From: Bacillota bacterium
Lineage (GTDB): Bacteria > Bacillota > Clostridia > Acetivibrionales > DSM-1351
DNA: 64,000 nucleotides
Assembly: GCA_023397905.1 (NCBI GenBank)
Contig: JAEWSZ010000102.1
Coordinates: 1 to 64,000, forward strand
Direction of reading: 5' to 3'
Position numbers and translations under genes: made by a program. The notes under the pieces are model-generated. The model saw only the letters and a list, made by a program, of their open reading frames with translations. It made no database searches and was not told the origin of the DNA. Position 1 is the first letter of the stretch. Each line of letters begins with the position of its first letter. This document shows positions 42,946 through 52,983 of the stretch, piece by piece.

Positions 42946-45900
42946 TTATATCAAATTGGATTTCTGCAGTAATTTCCGTACCATTACTGCAACCTCAGCT
43001 CTTGTAATATAATCTTTGGGAGACAGGATGCCTCCACCCTTTCCCGTTACGATTCCCGTATCCAGGCAGGCGGCGATACCTTCTTTTGCATACTCCGAAA
43101 TATTTGACATGTCAATAAATTCTTCCAGCAGTTCACCGGCTTTTTCAGGACTCAGTGACCGGACAGCTCCTGTAATCTTCATTGCCCTGGCTGTAATGGT
43201 CATAGCCTGCTCACGGGTAATTTTATCATCAGGACCGAAGTTTCCATTTCCGTAGCCGCTGATAATGCCAAGAGAAGCAGCCGCATTAATATATCCGCAA
43301 TACCGCTCTGATTCGGCAACATCATCAAATATACTACTATGTTCTTCGGCCGGAAGTCCCAATGCTTTTATAACAATTGAAATAAATTCTGCTCTTGTAA
43401 TTTCTATATCAGGAGCAAACATGCCATTTCCCGTACCATCCATAATCAATCTTGAGCCCATGTCATTAACAGCCTCTTTTGCCCAATGGCTATCTGCATC
43501 CCCATACTCCTCCGGATGCCATACAACTGCATAATTACTGTTGGTAAGGCTCCTTATATCAGCATAATATCTGCCGTTTATATTTATAACCTTTGTCGGT
43601 ACATGCCTGACATCACCGTTTGAATCAATTACCACCGCCGTGGTGATCTTTGCCGAAAGCTCATCAGGAACAGCAATCGTCCTTTCAACGTACGAGTTGA
43701 AGTTCTCAATGTCTATGGTCTTATTTCCATATGTGCATTTTACCGTGAAACTTACCGGATCGGCTATTACTGACAAGCCGTTGTTCTCAGCCGCATCTTT
43801 TATCTCCTTCAAGGCGTCCCCGGAAAGCTTTGATATTGAAACCTGCACTTTAATGTCTTTGATTTCCACATCCCTGCCGATTTTTTCTGAAACAGCGTCT
43901 ATATTTATCTGTGCGGCAGGCAGAATATACGACGCTGTCCCGGTGCGGATTTCAAGAACAGCCTGTTTATTTTCCATATTCTTTACCAGCTGGCCGTCCA
44001 GTTCACCACTGACGCCGTTTGAAGCACGGTTTTCCGATATTGTCACAACAACCCCATTTTCCTGCTGTTGAAGTATCCGGTTAAATTCGTCCGGGTTGAA
44101 TGTGACATTCGTAATATTGTTTTCTCCGCTATTAACTGATACAACCATGCCGCTATGTGCATTACCGTTTATGAGGACCGCAGCCCCGCTGCCGGTATTT
44201 TCCGCATCGGTACCGCTGTTATTGGTATTGTTATTATTGTTATTATTGTTATTATTGTTGTTATTATCGTTATTGCCGCCATCACCAGTACTGTCTGCCG
44301 GTACAGTGATAACCACGGTCACCAGTCCGGTGCTCCCGTTCTTTTCCAGCCTGAATGTAATCTCGCCCGTTTCGGCGGCGGCACCGTAGGTTATGTTTCC
44401 GTCAACTGCTATTGCAGCATTGCTGGTGGTCTCCACCGTCACTGTTATACCGCTGTAGGAAGCATTCACTAACGCTTGAGCCATGGCGGCGATATTTGTA
44501 TTGATACCCTTTACCGGCATCAATGCCGCACTTGTGAGAAGTCCGGAGGCCCCCGCCAATTCCGCCTCTTCTCCGGGTACGGTTCCGCTGTCTGCCGGGA
44601 CCGTTACAACTACAGTTATCAACCTGGAGCTCCCGCTCTTTTCCAGCCTGAATACAATCTCGCCTGTTGCGGCGGCACCGTAGGCTATGTTTCCGTCAAT
44701 TGCTATTGCCGAATTGCTGGTTGTCTCCACCGTCACTGTTATGCCGCTGTAGGAAGCATCCACTAACGCCTGCGCCATTATAATAATATTTGTATTTATA
44801 CCCTTTACCGGAATCAATGCGGTGCTTGTGAGAATGCCGGAGGCCTGATCCAGTTCAGAGCCCGCATCCGGTGTGACATATATGAAATCAGGATTGAAGC
44901 CGGCCGTATCTCCGGAATCAGCCTTGTACATAATGATGTTGTTCCCTGCATTCAAGGTCAGAGACTCTGTAACATCCCCCCAGGTATTCCAGTTCCCTGT
45001 TGACGGGTAATCCGAGCGTTTGATTTTCACTCCATTTACATAAATGCTTATTGTTTTTGCCACACTGCCGTTGCTGTATCGCATGTCCACATTATATGTT
45101 CCGGTATAGGCGGCATTTACAGTGAAAGCCACAGAATCTCCAACAGCATTGAGACCTGCAACGAATCCGGTGCCGGAATATCCGGTGAGATCACTGGCGG
45201 TGTTGCAGCCGACCAGCACCGCATTTTCAGCTTCGTATTTCGGACCCTGGCTGCCTGCCGGAACATTTACCGGAACAGTTACCGAGCCGGTGCTTCCGCT
45301 CTTGGCAAGATTAAGGGTCACACTTCCGGCTGCCGCGGTACTGCCGTAAGTTATATTTCCGTCACCTGAAATTGCCGGATTGCCGCTTGTTCCCATTGTT
45401 ACGGTTATGCCGGTATATGAAGCGCTGACCAGTGCCTGCGCCAGAGTAACTATATTTGTGTCAACACCCTGCACCGGAGTCAGAACAGTGCCTGCCAGAA
45501 GACTGGAGGCCTGGGCCACTTCCTGCGCGGCATCGGACTCAACATAGATGAAATCAGGATTAAAGCCCGGCATATCACCGGAATCGGCCCTGTACATTAC
45601 TACATTGTTTCCTGCATTCAAAGGCAGCGCTTCTGTCACTTCGCTCCAATTATTCCAGTTCCCCGTGGAAGGATAACTCGATTGCTTAATTTTCTGTCCG
45701 TTTACATAAATGCTTATTGTTTTAGTTCCGCTGCCGTTGCTATATCTCATGGCAACATTGTATGTCCCGGCAGAAGGCGCCCTTACATTGAAGGTTATGG
45801 AATCCCCGACAGCATTGAGACTTGCGACGAATCCGGTGCCGGAATATCCCGTAAGATCCTTTGCGGTGTTGCAGCCCGCAAGTATTGCATTCTCAGCTTC

Positions 45901-48900
45901 AAACTTCGGCCCCGTATTATCTGCCGCCACTGTGATGGAGACGGTAACGGTATTGGTGTCGCCGTTTTTCGTAAGAGCAAGCGTCACGTTCCCGGCGGTG
46001 GCTGCTGTTCCATACGTAATGCTTCCGTCGGCGGCTACCGCCGAATTGCCGGTTGCGGCAAGGGATACCGTCACCCCGCTGTACACCGGGTCCACCAATG
46101 ACTGTGCCCGTGCCACTATATTTGTGTCCCTGCCCTGGACAGGTGTCAGGGAAGAATTTGTGAGAAGTCCCGCCGCACCTGTCAGTTCTCCCGGAACGAC
46201 GGCCGAAACAGTCACAGTTCTGGTGGTTCCATCTTTCGCAAGCTCAAATGTAACATCTCCGGTTACCGTATTGCCTCCATAGGTTATATTCCCGTCGGCA
46301 TCTATGGCAGAGTTGGAGGTTTCTTTCAGCGTTACTGTTATACCGCTGTAGGAGGCGTCTATCAATGACTGTGCCAGAGCGGCTATATTGGTGTCGGTAT
46401 TCTGTGCCGGCTTCAGCCCGGAAGCTGTGAGCAGTGCTGAAGCTGATTCCAGTGCGCGGCTTGCCTCCGAATTTACCAGGCTGACTGTCACTGAAGCCGT
46501 ACCTGCCGGCAGTATTACGGTACCGGTGGCATTATCAACAGTACCTGCGGTTGAAGCGGCTATATTCCCCATAAAAATGGGCAGGTTGAACAGTATGTCT
46601 CCTTCGGGGGTATCTCCTGAAATATCAAGTTTAATGCTGGAAATTCCGCCTGTTATGGTGAAATTGATTTTTTTGCTGTTATTAACATTTACATTTTCCC
46701 ATTGAACTGTCTTGCCATTGGCAATCCAGGTGTCAGGCAAACCCCTTCCTATTATGACTGTGCCGTCAACCTTCACTGAACAGCTGGTCTCAAGCAGAGC
46801 CTGCTTCTGGAAGCTCAGGCCCCAGGTTTCATAATCAGCGTCAATAGTAGTCCAATCCTCAGGATTCAACCCCTGATGAAAGCTTTCTCCCCATTGATAG
46901 GGTGCGCTCTGATTTTTTATCATCCATTCCAGATTCTTTATGGCTTCGGTCCTGTATATATCGGAACGCATGCACTGCAATCCGGCTCCGGCATTATATA
47001 CATTTCCGTACGATCCTACGCTCCACGCTCCCCAGCTGTCCACCGGCGTTCCTGATTGAGTCCTTTTGGCAAGTGCATTTCCTATACTGTTGTCCAAATC
47101 GTCCAGCCAGGTTCCGCCCAGGCTGAATCCATTCAGATAGGCATCCCAGGGAAAAGTGGCCATTGATAACGTTGTGGCCAGATAATTCCCGGTGTAGCCG
47201 GACCAATACATGGAGTCATCAAAGTTGCTCATATACCAGTTTACGCCTCTGCGGGCCTCCGCAGTATCCAGGGCGTTGTTCAGGCAGCTGTTTATGTCCT
47301 CCATTTCAGTGTCGGCCCATTGGACTTCTTCTGCAATACCAAGCGTATCCGACAAATATTTATATGCCTGCAGGCCTGAAAGCGCCGCAAAATTGTCTAC
47401 CACCAGAAAATTGCTTCCGTTGTCAAAAGTATTTGATTTTTTGATGATTCCGTTATGAGCAGGATCACTTGCATTGTAATACCTGTAATCTTCTATGGAA
47501 TGGGCGGCATTCCGGATATTTGCCATAACTTCCGGGGTAAAGAAAGCCATATCCCCGGTGCTTTTTAAATATGTGGCAAAAGGAAGTATGTATTTGGGGA
47601 TTGCATCCAGATAATTTGAATAAAGCAGTTTTGAAATCTGAAGATAATACGGGCTTCCCAGTATGCGCTTTGCAAGGTCATAGTCCCCTTCTCTGATAAA
47701 CTGATCCACCATATTCACCACATCATGGGTGTATATCCTGTCATAATGACCGCCTCCGCCTTCACCTCTTATTTCATAGTTGGTGTCATCGGTCCCTGTC
47801 TTTCTGAAAATCAAATACAGGTCATGAGTTCCGGAGGTTGTATTTATGGAAGTATTAAAGGTCTGATAAATGGTCCATTGATTCATTGCTGTAGGGTCAA
47901 TGCTGCAGGTTCCGATGACCGGACCTGACAGGCTGTCAATCCTCAGTTCGATCGCTCCGCTGTGCCCGTTCATATAATCCAATGCGCACCTTGCGCTGAA
48001 TGTACTCTGGCCTGTGCCGAAATCATAATTCTGGTACTCCAGCCAATCGCCGTCATTTATATTTTTTATGTCAAGAGTCCCCTCACTGCAGGTCTCGGTT
48101 GCAATACCGGACATGGCGCTGTAGCTTTCAGCCTCGGTGGCTGACGGGCCCACGGAAAACCAGTTGAGAACAAACAACGGATTATTTGCATTATTGGTTT
48201 TAACCATGGTCTCCCACATTGTTATCTGCTCAGCCTTATACATATTTACCTGATTTTGATCCGGCAGTACGACGGGATGTGTCAGGCCGTTTATTCTATT
48301 GTCATAATAGGCCGACATTGCCGCATAATTGGAATCAAATGTGCCGGCAGTTCCCAATTGTGCTGCGGTGGCCGTTCCGGCGGCCTTTGCGACAAAATCC
48401 TTATTTACGGATTCACCGGCTTCCAATGTAACATCATAATACATGGAACCTGAATCCTTGTAGGTTGGGTCTCCTGACAGCGGTATTTCATAGCCGGTTC
48501 CTGCATTGATGTTGATCCTGATGGTTTTTGCAGCCGGGTCATTATTCGTCACTGTTATACGTGAAAAAACTGCAGTGGCCGAATCATCCAATACCCTGTT
48601 TGCAAAATGCTGAATCATCACGTGGGTCGTACCTGCATCCCATTCGGAAGTGGGACAGGGCTGATATCCATCCCGTAAATACCAGAGAATCCCTGCTTTA
48701 CGGTCTGCTGCAAATTCATCCGGAAAATATGCAGTCCCGTCGACAGTTACTGTGTATTGAATCGCAGCTCCCATACCAGGCTGAACACCGCCGCCCATGT
48801 ATGTACGCGATTTCGGATAATCATTTTCCCAGCCGACATACAACCAGTGCGAGCTGTCATAGGTGTATCCGCCTGCTGCGGAAACTCCGGCGGGAAATAT

Positions 48901-48969
48901 GACAAAACAGCTGCCGAATATTACTGCCAGAGCCAGAAAAAAGCTTATAATCCTTCTTCCCTTAAACAT
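42946..48969 (-). CDS. giant cell-wall protein: glycosidase-like core, CBM6, CBM35, Ig-like repeats, SLH
   Basis: This is a 2007-residue secreted protein. The signal peptide covers residues 1-32. A beta-rich domain (33-265) follows, then a CBM6-like module (about 273-396), a helical domain like an (alpha/alpha)6 barrel (about 415-760), and a beta segment to about 830. Five atrophied bacterial Ig-like repeats (about 836, 930, 1153, 1373 and 1473) alternate with two CBM35 modules (about 1020 and 1243, each with E-A-E-N-A and G-Y-S-G-T-G-F). A poly-Asn linker (about 1566-1585), an unassigned domain and three SLH repeats (from about 1820) end it. SLH repeats would bind secondary cell-wall polymer. 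The core shares its layout with glycosidases but the family and catalytic residues are not recognised. It is a paralogue of the gene at 54450. Confidence 0.85.
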   Translation of the reverse strand: MFKGRRIISFFLALAVIFGSCFVIFPAGVSAAGGYTYDSSHWLYVGWENDYPKSRTYMGGGVQPGMGAAIQYTVTVDGTAYFPDEFAADRKAGILWYLRDGYQPCPTSEWDAGTTHVMIQHFANRVLDDSATAVFSRITVTNNDPAAKTIRININAGTGYEIPLSGDPTYKDSGSMYYDVTLEAGESVNKDFVAKAAGTATAAQLGTAGTFDSNYAAMSAYYDNRINGLTHPVVLPDQNQVNMYKAEQITMWETMVKTNNANNPLFVLNWFSVGPSATEAESYSAMSGIATETCSEGTLDIKNINDGDWLEYQNYDFGTGQSTFSARCALDYMNGHSGAIELRIDSLSGPVIGTCSIDPTAMNQWTIYQTFNTSINTTSGTHDLYLIFRKTGTDDTNYEIRGEGGGGHYDRIYTHDVVNMVDQFIREGDYDLAKRILGSPYYLQISKLLYSNYLDAIPKYILPFATYLKSTGDMAFFTPEVMANIRNAAHSIEDYRYYNASDPAHNGIIKKSNTFDNGSNFLVVDNFAALSGLQAYKYLSDTLGIAEEVQWADTEMEDINSCLNNALDTAEARRGVNWYMSNFDDSMYWSGYTGNYLATTLSMATFPWDAYLNGFSLGGTWLDDLDNSIGNALAKRTQSGTPVDSWGAWSVGSYGNVYNAGAGLQCMRSDIYRTEAIKNLEWMIKNQSAPYQWGESFHQGLNPEDWTTIDADYETWGLSFQKQALLETSCSVKVDGTVIIGRGLPDTWIANGKTVQWENVNVNNSKKINFTITGGISSIKLDISGDTPEGDILFNLPIFMGNIAASTAGTVDNATGTVILPAGTASVTVSLVNSEASRALESASALLTASGLKPAQNTDTNIAALAQSLIDASYSGITVTLKETSNSAIDADGNITYGGNTVTGDVTFELAKDGTTRTVTVSAVVPGELTGAAGLLTNSSLTPVQGRDTNIVARAQSLVDPVYSGVTVSLAATGNSAVAADGSITYGTAATAGNVTLALTKNGDTNTVTVSITVAADNTGPKFEAENAILAGCNTAKDLTGYSGTGFVASLNAVGDSITFNVRAPSAGTYNVAMRYSNGSGTKTISIYVNGQKIKQSSYPSTGNWNNWSEVTEALPLNAGNNVVMYRADSGDMPGFNPDFIYVESDAAQEVAQASSLLAGTVLTPVQGVDTNIVTLAQALVSASYTGITVTMGTSGNPAISGDGNITYGSTAAAGSVTLNLAKSGSTGSVTVPVNVPAGSQGPKYEAENAVLVGCNTASDLTGYSGTGFVAGLNAVGDSVAFTVNAAYTGTYNVDMRYSNGSVAKTISIYVNGVKIKRSDYPSTGNWNTWGDVTESLTLNAGNNIIMYKADSGDTAGFNPDFIYVTPDAGSELDQASGILTSTALIPVKGINTNIIIMAQALVDASYSGITVTVETTSNSAIAIDGNIAYGAAATGEIVFRLEKSGSSRLITVVVTVPADSGTVPGEEAELAGASGLLTSAALMPVKGINTNIAAMAQALVNASYSGITVTVETTSNAAIAVDGNITYGAAAETGEITFRLEKNGSTGLVTVVITVPADSTGDGGNNDNNNNNNNNNNNNNTNNSGTDAENTGSGAAVLINGNAHSGMVVSVNSGENNITNVTFNPDEFNRILQQQENGVVVTISENRASNGVSGELDGQLVKNMENKQAVLEIRTGTASYILPAAQINIDAVSEKIGRDVEIKDIKVQVSISKLSGDALKEIKDAAENNGLSVIADPVSFTVKCTYGNKTIDIENFNSYVERTIAVPDELSAKITTAVVIDSNGDVRHVPTKVININGRYYADIRSLTNSNYAVVWHPEEYGDADSHWAKEAVNDMGSRLIMDGTGNGMFAPDIEITRAEFISIVIKALGLPAEEHSSIFDDVAESERYCGYINAAASLGIISGYGNGNFGPDDKITREQAMTITARAMKITGAVRSLSPEKAGELLEEFIDMSNISEYAKEGIAACLDTGIVTGKGGGILSPKDYITRAEVAVMVRKLLQKSNLI
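44218..44275. repeat. trinucleotide microsatellite encoding poly-Asn
   Basis: Runs of GTT/ATT triplets on the plus strand encode about 18 asparagines, with a few Asp, Thr and Ser, on the minus strand. It is the linker before the SLH-bearing half of the giant protein. The triplet unit would allow length change without a frameshift. Confidence 0.85.
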
Positions 48970-49082
48970 GATTTTTTTCCTCCCTAAATTGTTTTTTAAT
49001 CATCTGTCTGTATAAATTTCTGTGATGAATTAAAATTAACATAAAATCAGGGATAAATTATTGATGTAATTTTACTTTTCTT

Positions 49083-49904
49083 TTAAAGATTTTTACTATA
49101 AAGTCTCGGGGAAACACCTTTTAGCTTTTTAAACATCCTGGAAAACAGGAGAGGGTCTTCATAGCCTACCGAGCGGGAGATATCCCCTATTGAAAGCCTT
49201 TTATCCTTCATCATGTCACAGGCTTTGTTCAATCTGTAGTTGACGATATATCTCTGTATTGGTATTCCTGTCTCTTCCTTGAATATTGCCGACAGGTATT
49301 TTTCACTCAGATATACATGACCGGCCAATTCAGAAATGCTTATTTTATTGGAATAATGAGCTTGAATAAATTCGATCACCCTGGATACATACCCTGTTTT
49401 CAAACTTACTGACTTATCCTTAATGAGTTTAACCTCCGAATTGTCAATGAGAATTGCAAAAAAATTGCAGAGCAGGCTTTGCAGCCTCAGATCCCTGCTT
49501 TTCAAATTGGTATTTGCAGCCAACATTTCTTCAAAGCACTGGGCTATTGCCTCATCTCTCTCATACGTGAATATGGGATGCTCACTTGCAACCCCTGATC
49601 TTTTAAGATACTCAGGGGCACTGCGTCCGTTAAATGCAACCCAGGAATAGGTCCATGGATCTTCCTTGTCTGCGGCATAATAGACAACAGTGCCGGGACA
49701 GATAACAAAGCCCTGCCCCTGCTTCAGGCTGAAGGTTTTATCCCCTATCCTGAAAATGCCTTTCCCCTTATGGATGTAATGAATTTTAAAGTGCTCCTTC
49801 ACTGCGGGACCAAAGGAATGCCCCCTTTCACATTCCTGGCTTCCAAAATAATACAGGCTCAGATCAATATAACTGATTAAATTTGCATGGTTTTTAATAT
49901 TCAC
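49083..49904 (-). CDS. AraC-family transcription regulator
   Basis: The 273-residue protein has an N-terminal cupin sensor domain (G-K-G-I-F-R-I-G-D, then G-Q-G-F-V-I-C-P-G) and a C-terminal pair of helix-turn-helices (I-S-I-S-E-L-A-G-H-V-Y-L-S and I-G-D-I-S-R-S-V-G-Y). Regulators of this kind respond to sugars. It is divergent from the aldo/keto reductase gene and lies 113 nt upstream of the giant SLH gene on the same strand, so either may be a target. Confidence 0.92.
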   Translation of the reverse strand: MNIKNHANLISYIDLSLYYFGSQECERGHSFGPAVKEHFKIHYIHKGKGIFRIGDKTFSLKQGQGFVICPGTVVYYAADKEDPWTYSWVAFNGRSAPEYLKRSGVASEHPIFTYERDEAIAQCFEEMLAANTNLKSRDLRLQSLLCNFFAILIDNSEVKLIKDKSVSLKTGYVSRVIEFIQAHYSNKISISELAGHVYLSEKYLSAIFKEETGIPIQRYIVNYRLNKACDMMKDKRLSIGDISRSVGYEDPLLFSRMFKKLKGVSPRLYSKNL

Positions 49905-50035
49905 CCTTATATACCTCCAATTTATTTTACAATTTTTCTGGAATTATGTCATGTTTATCATACTCAAAGCCATATGCTCCGCACCTGAAAAGCATTAAGA
50001 TATTATGGGACTAAAAAATTAAGGAGGTTTAACTC

Positions 50036-51025
50036 ATGTCTTATTCTCCCAATGAAAACAGATATTCGGATATGAAGTATAACAGGTGCGGGAAGAGCGG
50101 CCTTATGCTGCCGGCCATCTCTTTGGGGCTTTGGCACAATTTCGGAGGGATCAATTCCTTTGAAAACGGCCGCGCCATTCTCAGAAAAGCTTTTGATCTT
50201 GGAATAACTCATTTTGACCTTGCAAACAATTACGGGCCGCCCCCGGGCTCTGCCGAAGAAAATTTCGGCAGGATTTTCAGTTCTGATTTCAGACCATACC
50301 GTGATGAGCTGATTATATCAACAAAGGCCGGTTATTACATGTGGTCCGGTCCTTATGGCGAATGGGGCTCAAGGAAATCGGTACTTTCAAGTCTGGATCA
50401 AAGCCTGAAGCGGATGGGGATTGAATATGTCGACATATTTTATTCTCACAGATATGATCCCGAGACACCCCTTGAAGAAACCATGGGAGCCCTGGATCAG
50501 GCAGTCAGACAGGGAAAAGCCCTTTACGCAGGCATTTCCAACTATAAGCCCGAAGAGGCCAGGAGAGCTTCAGAAATTCTTAAAAAGCTCGGAACACCGT
50601 GTTTGATCCACCAGCCCAGCTACTCAATGTTCAACAGGTGGATCGAGGACGAGCTGCAGGATATTCTGGTCCAGGAAGGTATTGGAAGCATTGCATACTG
50701 CCCGCTTGAAAAGGGTCTGCTCACCGACAGATATCTGGGCGGAATACCTTCTGATTCAAGAGCTGCAGGCCCCAGTGTTTTCCTCGCAACCCAGGACATA
50801 ACCGAAGAAAAGCTGGACAAGGTCCGGAGACTTAATGATATCGCCAAAAGACGGGAGCAAAGTCTGGCACAAATGTCGCTGGCATGGGTGCTGCGCGGCG
50901 GACATGTCACTTCTGCCCTTATAGGAGCAAGCAGGGTCAGCCAGCTTGAGGATAATGTCCATGCGCTGAAAAATCTGCAATTTACCTCTGAAGAACTTCT
51001 TAAGATTGAAGAAATACTTGCCTGA
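50036..51025 (+). CDS. aldo/keto reductase (YghZ-like)
   Basis: This 329-residue NADPH-dependent TIM-barrel reductase has the catalytic Tyr in D-L-A-N-N-Y-G-P, Lys in S-T-K-A-G-Y and His in Y-S-H-R-Y-D. The N-P-x-P-G-S-A-E-E-N-like segment G-P-P-P-G-S-A-E-E-N-F-G and the C-terminal coenzyme site A-L-I-G-A-S-R match the L-glyceraldehyde 3-phosphate reductase (YghZ) subgroup. AAGGAGG lies 8 nt before the ATG. It is divergent from the AraC gene and ends at a bidirectional terminator. Confidence 0.9.
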   Translation: MSYSPNENRYSDMKYNRCGKSGLMLPAISLGLWHNFGGINSFENGRAILRKAFDLGITHFDLANNYGPPPGSAEENFGRIFSSDFRPYRDELIISTKAGYYMWSGPYGEWGSRKSVLSSLDQSLKRMGIEYVDIFYSHRYDPETPLEETMGALDQAVRQGKALYAGISNYKPEEARRASEILKKLGTPCLIHQPSYSMFNRWIEDELQDILVQEGIGSIAYCPLEKGLLTDRYLGGIPSDSRAAGPSVFLATQDITEEKLDKVRRLNDIAKRREQSLAQMSLAWVLRGGHVTSALIGASRVSQLEDNVHALKNLQFTSEELLKIEEILA

Positions 51026-51066
51026 CCTCTCCATCCATGCCAATATCAACAGTGGTGTAAAACATT

Positions 51067-51103
51067 AAAAGGACATGCTTCACTAAAGTGAAGCTGTCCT
51101 TTT
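51067..51103. terminator. bidirectional terminator between convergent genes
   Basis: AAAAGGACATGCTTCAC (51067-51083) and GTGAAGCTGTCCTTTT (51088-51103) form a 16-bp stem with one bulge and a 4-nt loop, flanked by T-run/A-run. It serves the aldo/keto reductase (plus) and the permease gene (minus) that converge here. Confidence 0.9.
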
Positions 51104-51127
51104 TTTGCAAACTCAACTGTTCCACAA

Positions 51128-51970
51128 TCACCCCTTGACTGCAGAGCCTACTGTCAAAGCTTTTTCTACATGTTCACTGAAAAGCAGGTAAACAACTATT
51201 GTTGGTATACTTATTATGGTCATCATAGCTCCCATGGCCCCCCAGTCCGTCTGGAACTGCCCCTGGAAGTTTACCAGCCCCAGCGGAAGCGTTCTGAGAG
51301 CATTATCCGAGATCAGAATCAAAGCCATCATAAACTCATTCCACGCAAACAGAAAAATAAATATCAATACTGTGGCCACTGACGGTTTTACAAGAGGAAC
51401 CATTATCCTGAAAAACACCGTATAAATATTGGCTCCGTCAATTGTAGCCGACTCCTCGATTTCAAAGGGTATTGACCTGAAGGACGCATAAAATACCATG
51501 GAAGCAAATGAAAGCTGAAATGCCGTGTAGGGTATTATAAGCGCTAACAGGGAATTGGAAAAATGAAAATTTCTGGCCAGTATAACCAGCGGAATCAGTA
51601 TGATCTGCACAGGTATGAACATTCCCGAAGTGACATATATCCTGGCTGCAGAAGAAAGCTTCCACTGCATTCTTGCCGTCGCATATGAAAACATCAGAGC
51701 CAGCATGATGGTAAAGGCTACGGTACAAATTGCGACAATTACACTGTTTTTGAAGTACTGCAATACATTAAACTTGCTCCATACCCTCACATAGTTCTCA
51801 ATCCTTAATACCGTGGGAACTCCGAAAGGGTTGGTTACAAATATTTCAGCATTATTTTTCAAGGAGCTGAACACCATCCATATTAACGGGTATACGCATA
51901 TTATTGAGTAAACTGAAAGTACAACATATAAAATTACATTTCTCAGATTTTTTACAGGCACATGCTTCAT
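51128..51970 (-). CDS. CUT1 sugar ABC permease, MalG-type
   Basis: This 280-residue six-helix permease has the EAA loop I-E-E-S-A-T-I-D-G-A-N (about residues 175-190). It is the second permease of the oligosaccharide importer and lies 12 nt after the MalF-type gene. No ATPase gene is in the cluster; CUT1 importers often share a MsmK-type ATPase encoded elsewhere. Confidence 0.93.
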   Translation of the reverse strand: MKHVPVKNLRNVILYVVLSVYSIICVYPLIWMVFSSLKNNAEIFVTNPFGVPTVLRIENYVRVWSKFNVLQYFKNSVIVAICTVAFTIMLALMFSYATARMQWKLSSAARIYVTSGMFIPVQIILIPLVILARNFHFSNSLLALIIPYTAFQLSFASMVFYASFRSIPFEIEESATIDGANIYTVFFRIMVPLVKPSVATVLIFIFLFAWNEFMMALILISDNALRTLPLGLVNFQGQFQTDWGAMGAMMTIISIPTIVVYLLFSEHVEKALTVGSAVKG

Positions 51971-51982
51971 TGTTTTTCTCTC

Positions 51983-52870
51983 CTAGTAGACAATTCTTTC
52001 TCTTGCTATGAATCTGTTTATAATAACTGTAAACACCAGGCACTGAAGTACCAATATTGTGGCTGATGCACATGCATATCCATATTCATTGGACCTGAAG
52101 GCCGCACTGTACATATGATATGTCAGAGTGTACGTGGCAGTCCCAGGGCCGCCTCCTGTCATGATGTACATTTGTTCAAAAGCCTTAAGTCCTCCTGTTA
52201 TAGCAACAACAAGACAGAATTTATACGTTTCTGCCAGAAGGGGAAAAGTCACATGCAAATGTGCTTTTACAGCAGATGCCCCATCGATTGTTGCTGCTTC
52301 GTAGTAATGCTCGGGTATTGATTTTATGGCGGCATATATCAGCACCAGCTGAACTCCCATATACTGCCACGCATTTACAAAAGCCACTGCCAATATGGAT
52401 ATATTCATATCTGACAGCCACGCCTGCTGGTATTTGATTCCTAATATTTGAAATACCTTATTGAGAAGCCCATGCTCGGGATTGTAGATGGAAAGCCATA
52501 GCAGGCATACCACCGTTACCGACAGAACAACCGGAACAAAATATGCTGTTTTAAAAAATCTTCTGGCTCTTAGTTTCTTGATTGACAGCAGCAGTGCAAA
52601 TACCGTTCCCAATCCCAGCTGGTATACGACCAGCACTGCAGCAAATATCAAACCGTTATTGGAGGCCTTGTAGAAATCTGTATCTCTGAACAGATCTATA
52701 TAATTTTTAACACCGATAAATTTTGCAAAGGCAAAATTAACGCCATCCCAGTTATACAGACTTGTATGAAGCGTATTGAGTATCGGATAGCATACAACTA
52801 TTGAAAACAACAGCAGTGTCGGCAATGTAAAAACCAATATGGAAATCTTGTAGCTCAAGCTTTTATTCAT
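51983..52870 (-). CDS. CUT1 sugar ABC permease, MalF-type
   Basis: This 295-residue permease has six helices and the EAA loop Y-Y-E-A-A-T-I-D-G-A-S-A (about residues 190-205). It is the first permease after the binding-protein gene; a hairpin lies between the two. It pairs with the MalG-type protein. Confidence 0.93.
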   Translation of the reverse strand: MNKSLSYKISILVFTLPTLLLFSIVVCYPILNTLHTSLYNWDGVNFAFAKFIGVKNYIDLFRDTDFYKASNNGLIFAAVLVVYQLGLGTVFALLLSIKKLRARRFFKTAYFVPVVLSVTVVCLLWLSIYNPEHGLLNKVFQILGIKYQQAWLSDMNISILAVAFVNAWQYMGVQLVLIYAAIKSIPEHYYEAATIDGASAVKAHLHVTFPLLAETYKFCLVVAITGGLKAFEQMYIMTGGGPGTATYTLTYHMYSAAFRSNEYGYACASATILVLQCLVFTVIINRFIARERIVY

Positions 52871-52926
52871 CTGGCATCTTCCTTATGTTTAAAATATGAT
52901 TTTCCGTGTGAATTGCAATATTTTAT

Positions 52927-52963
52927 AAATCCGGCTATCCATATTTTTCAGATAGCCGGATTT
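52927..52963 (-). terminator. hairpin between the binding-protein and permease genes
   Basis: AAATCCGGCTATC (52927-52939) and GATAGCCGGATTT (52951-52963) form a perfect 13-bp stem. It lies 20 nt after the binding-protein stop. There is only a short T-run, so partial termination or 3' mRNA protection is likely, giving more binding protein than permease. Confidence 0.7.
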
Positions 52964-52983
52964 TGTGTTGATATACTATTTTA

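Noticed and set aside
44380..46480. Repeated DNA in the giant gene, as a possible repeat array
   Set aside because: It is explained by repeated protein domains (Ig-like and CBM35) with diverged DNA; there are no uniform repeats and spacers.
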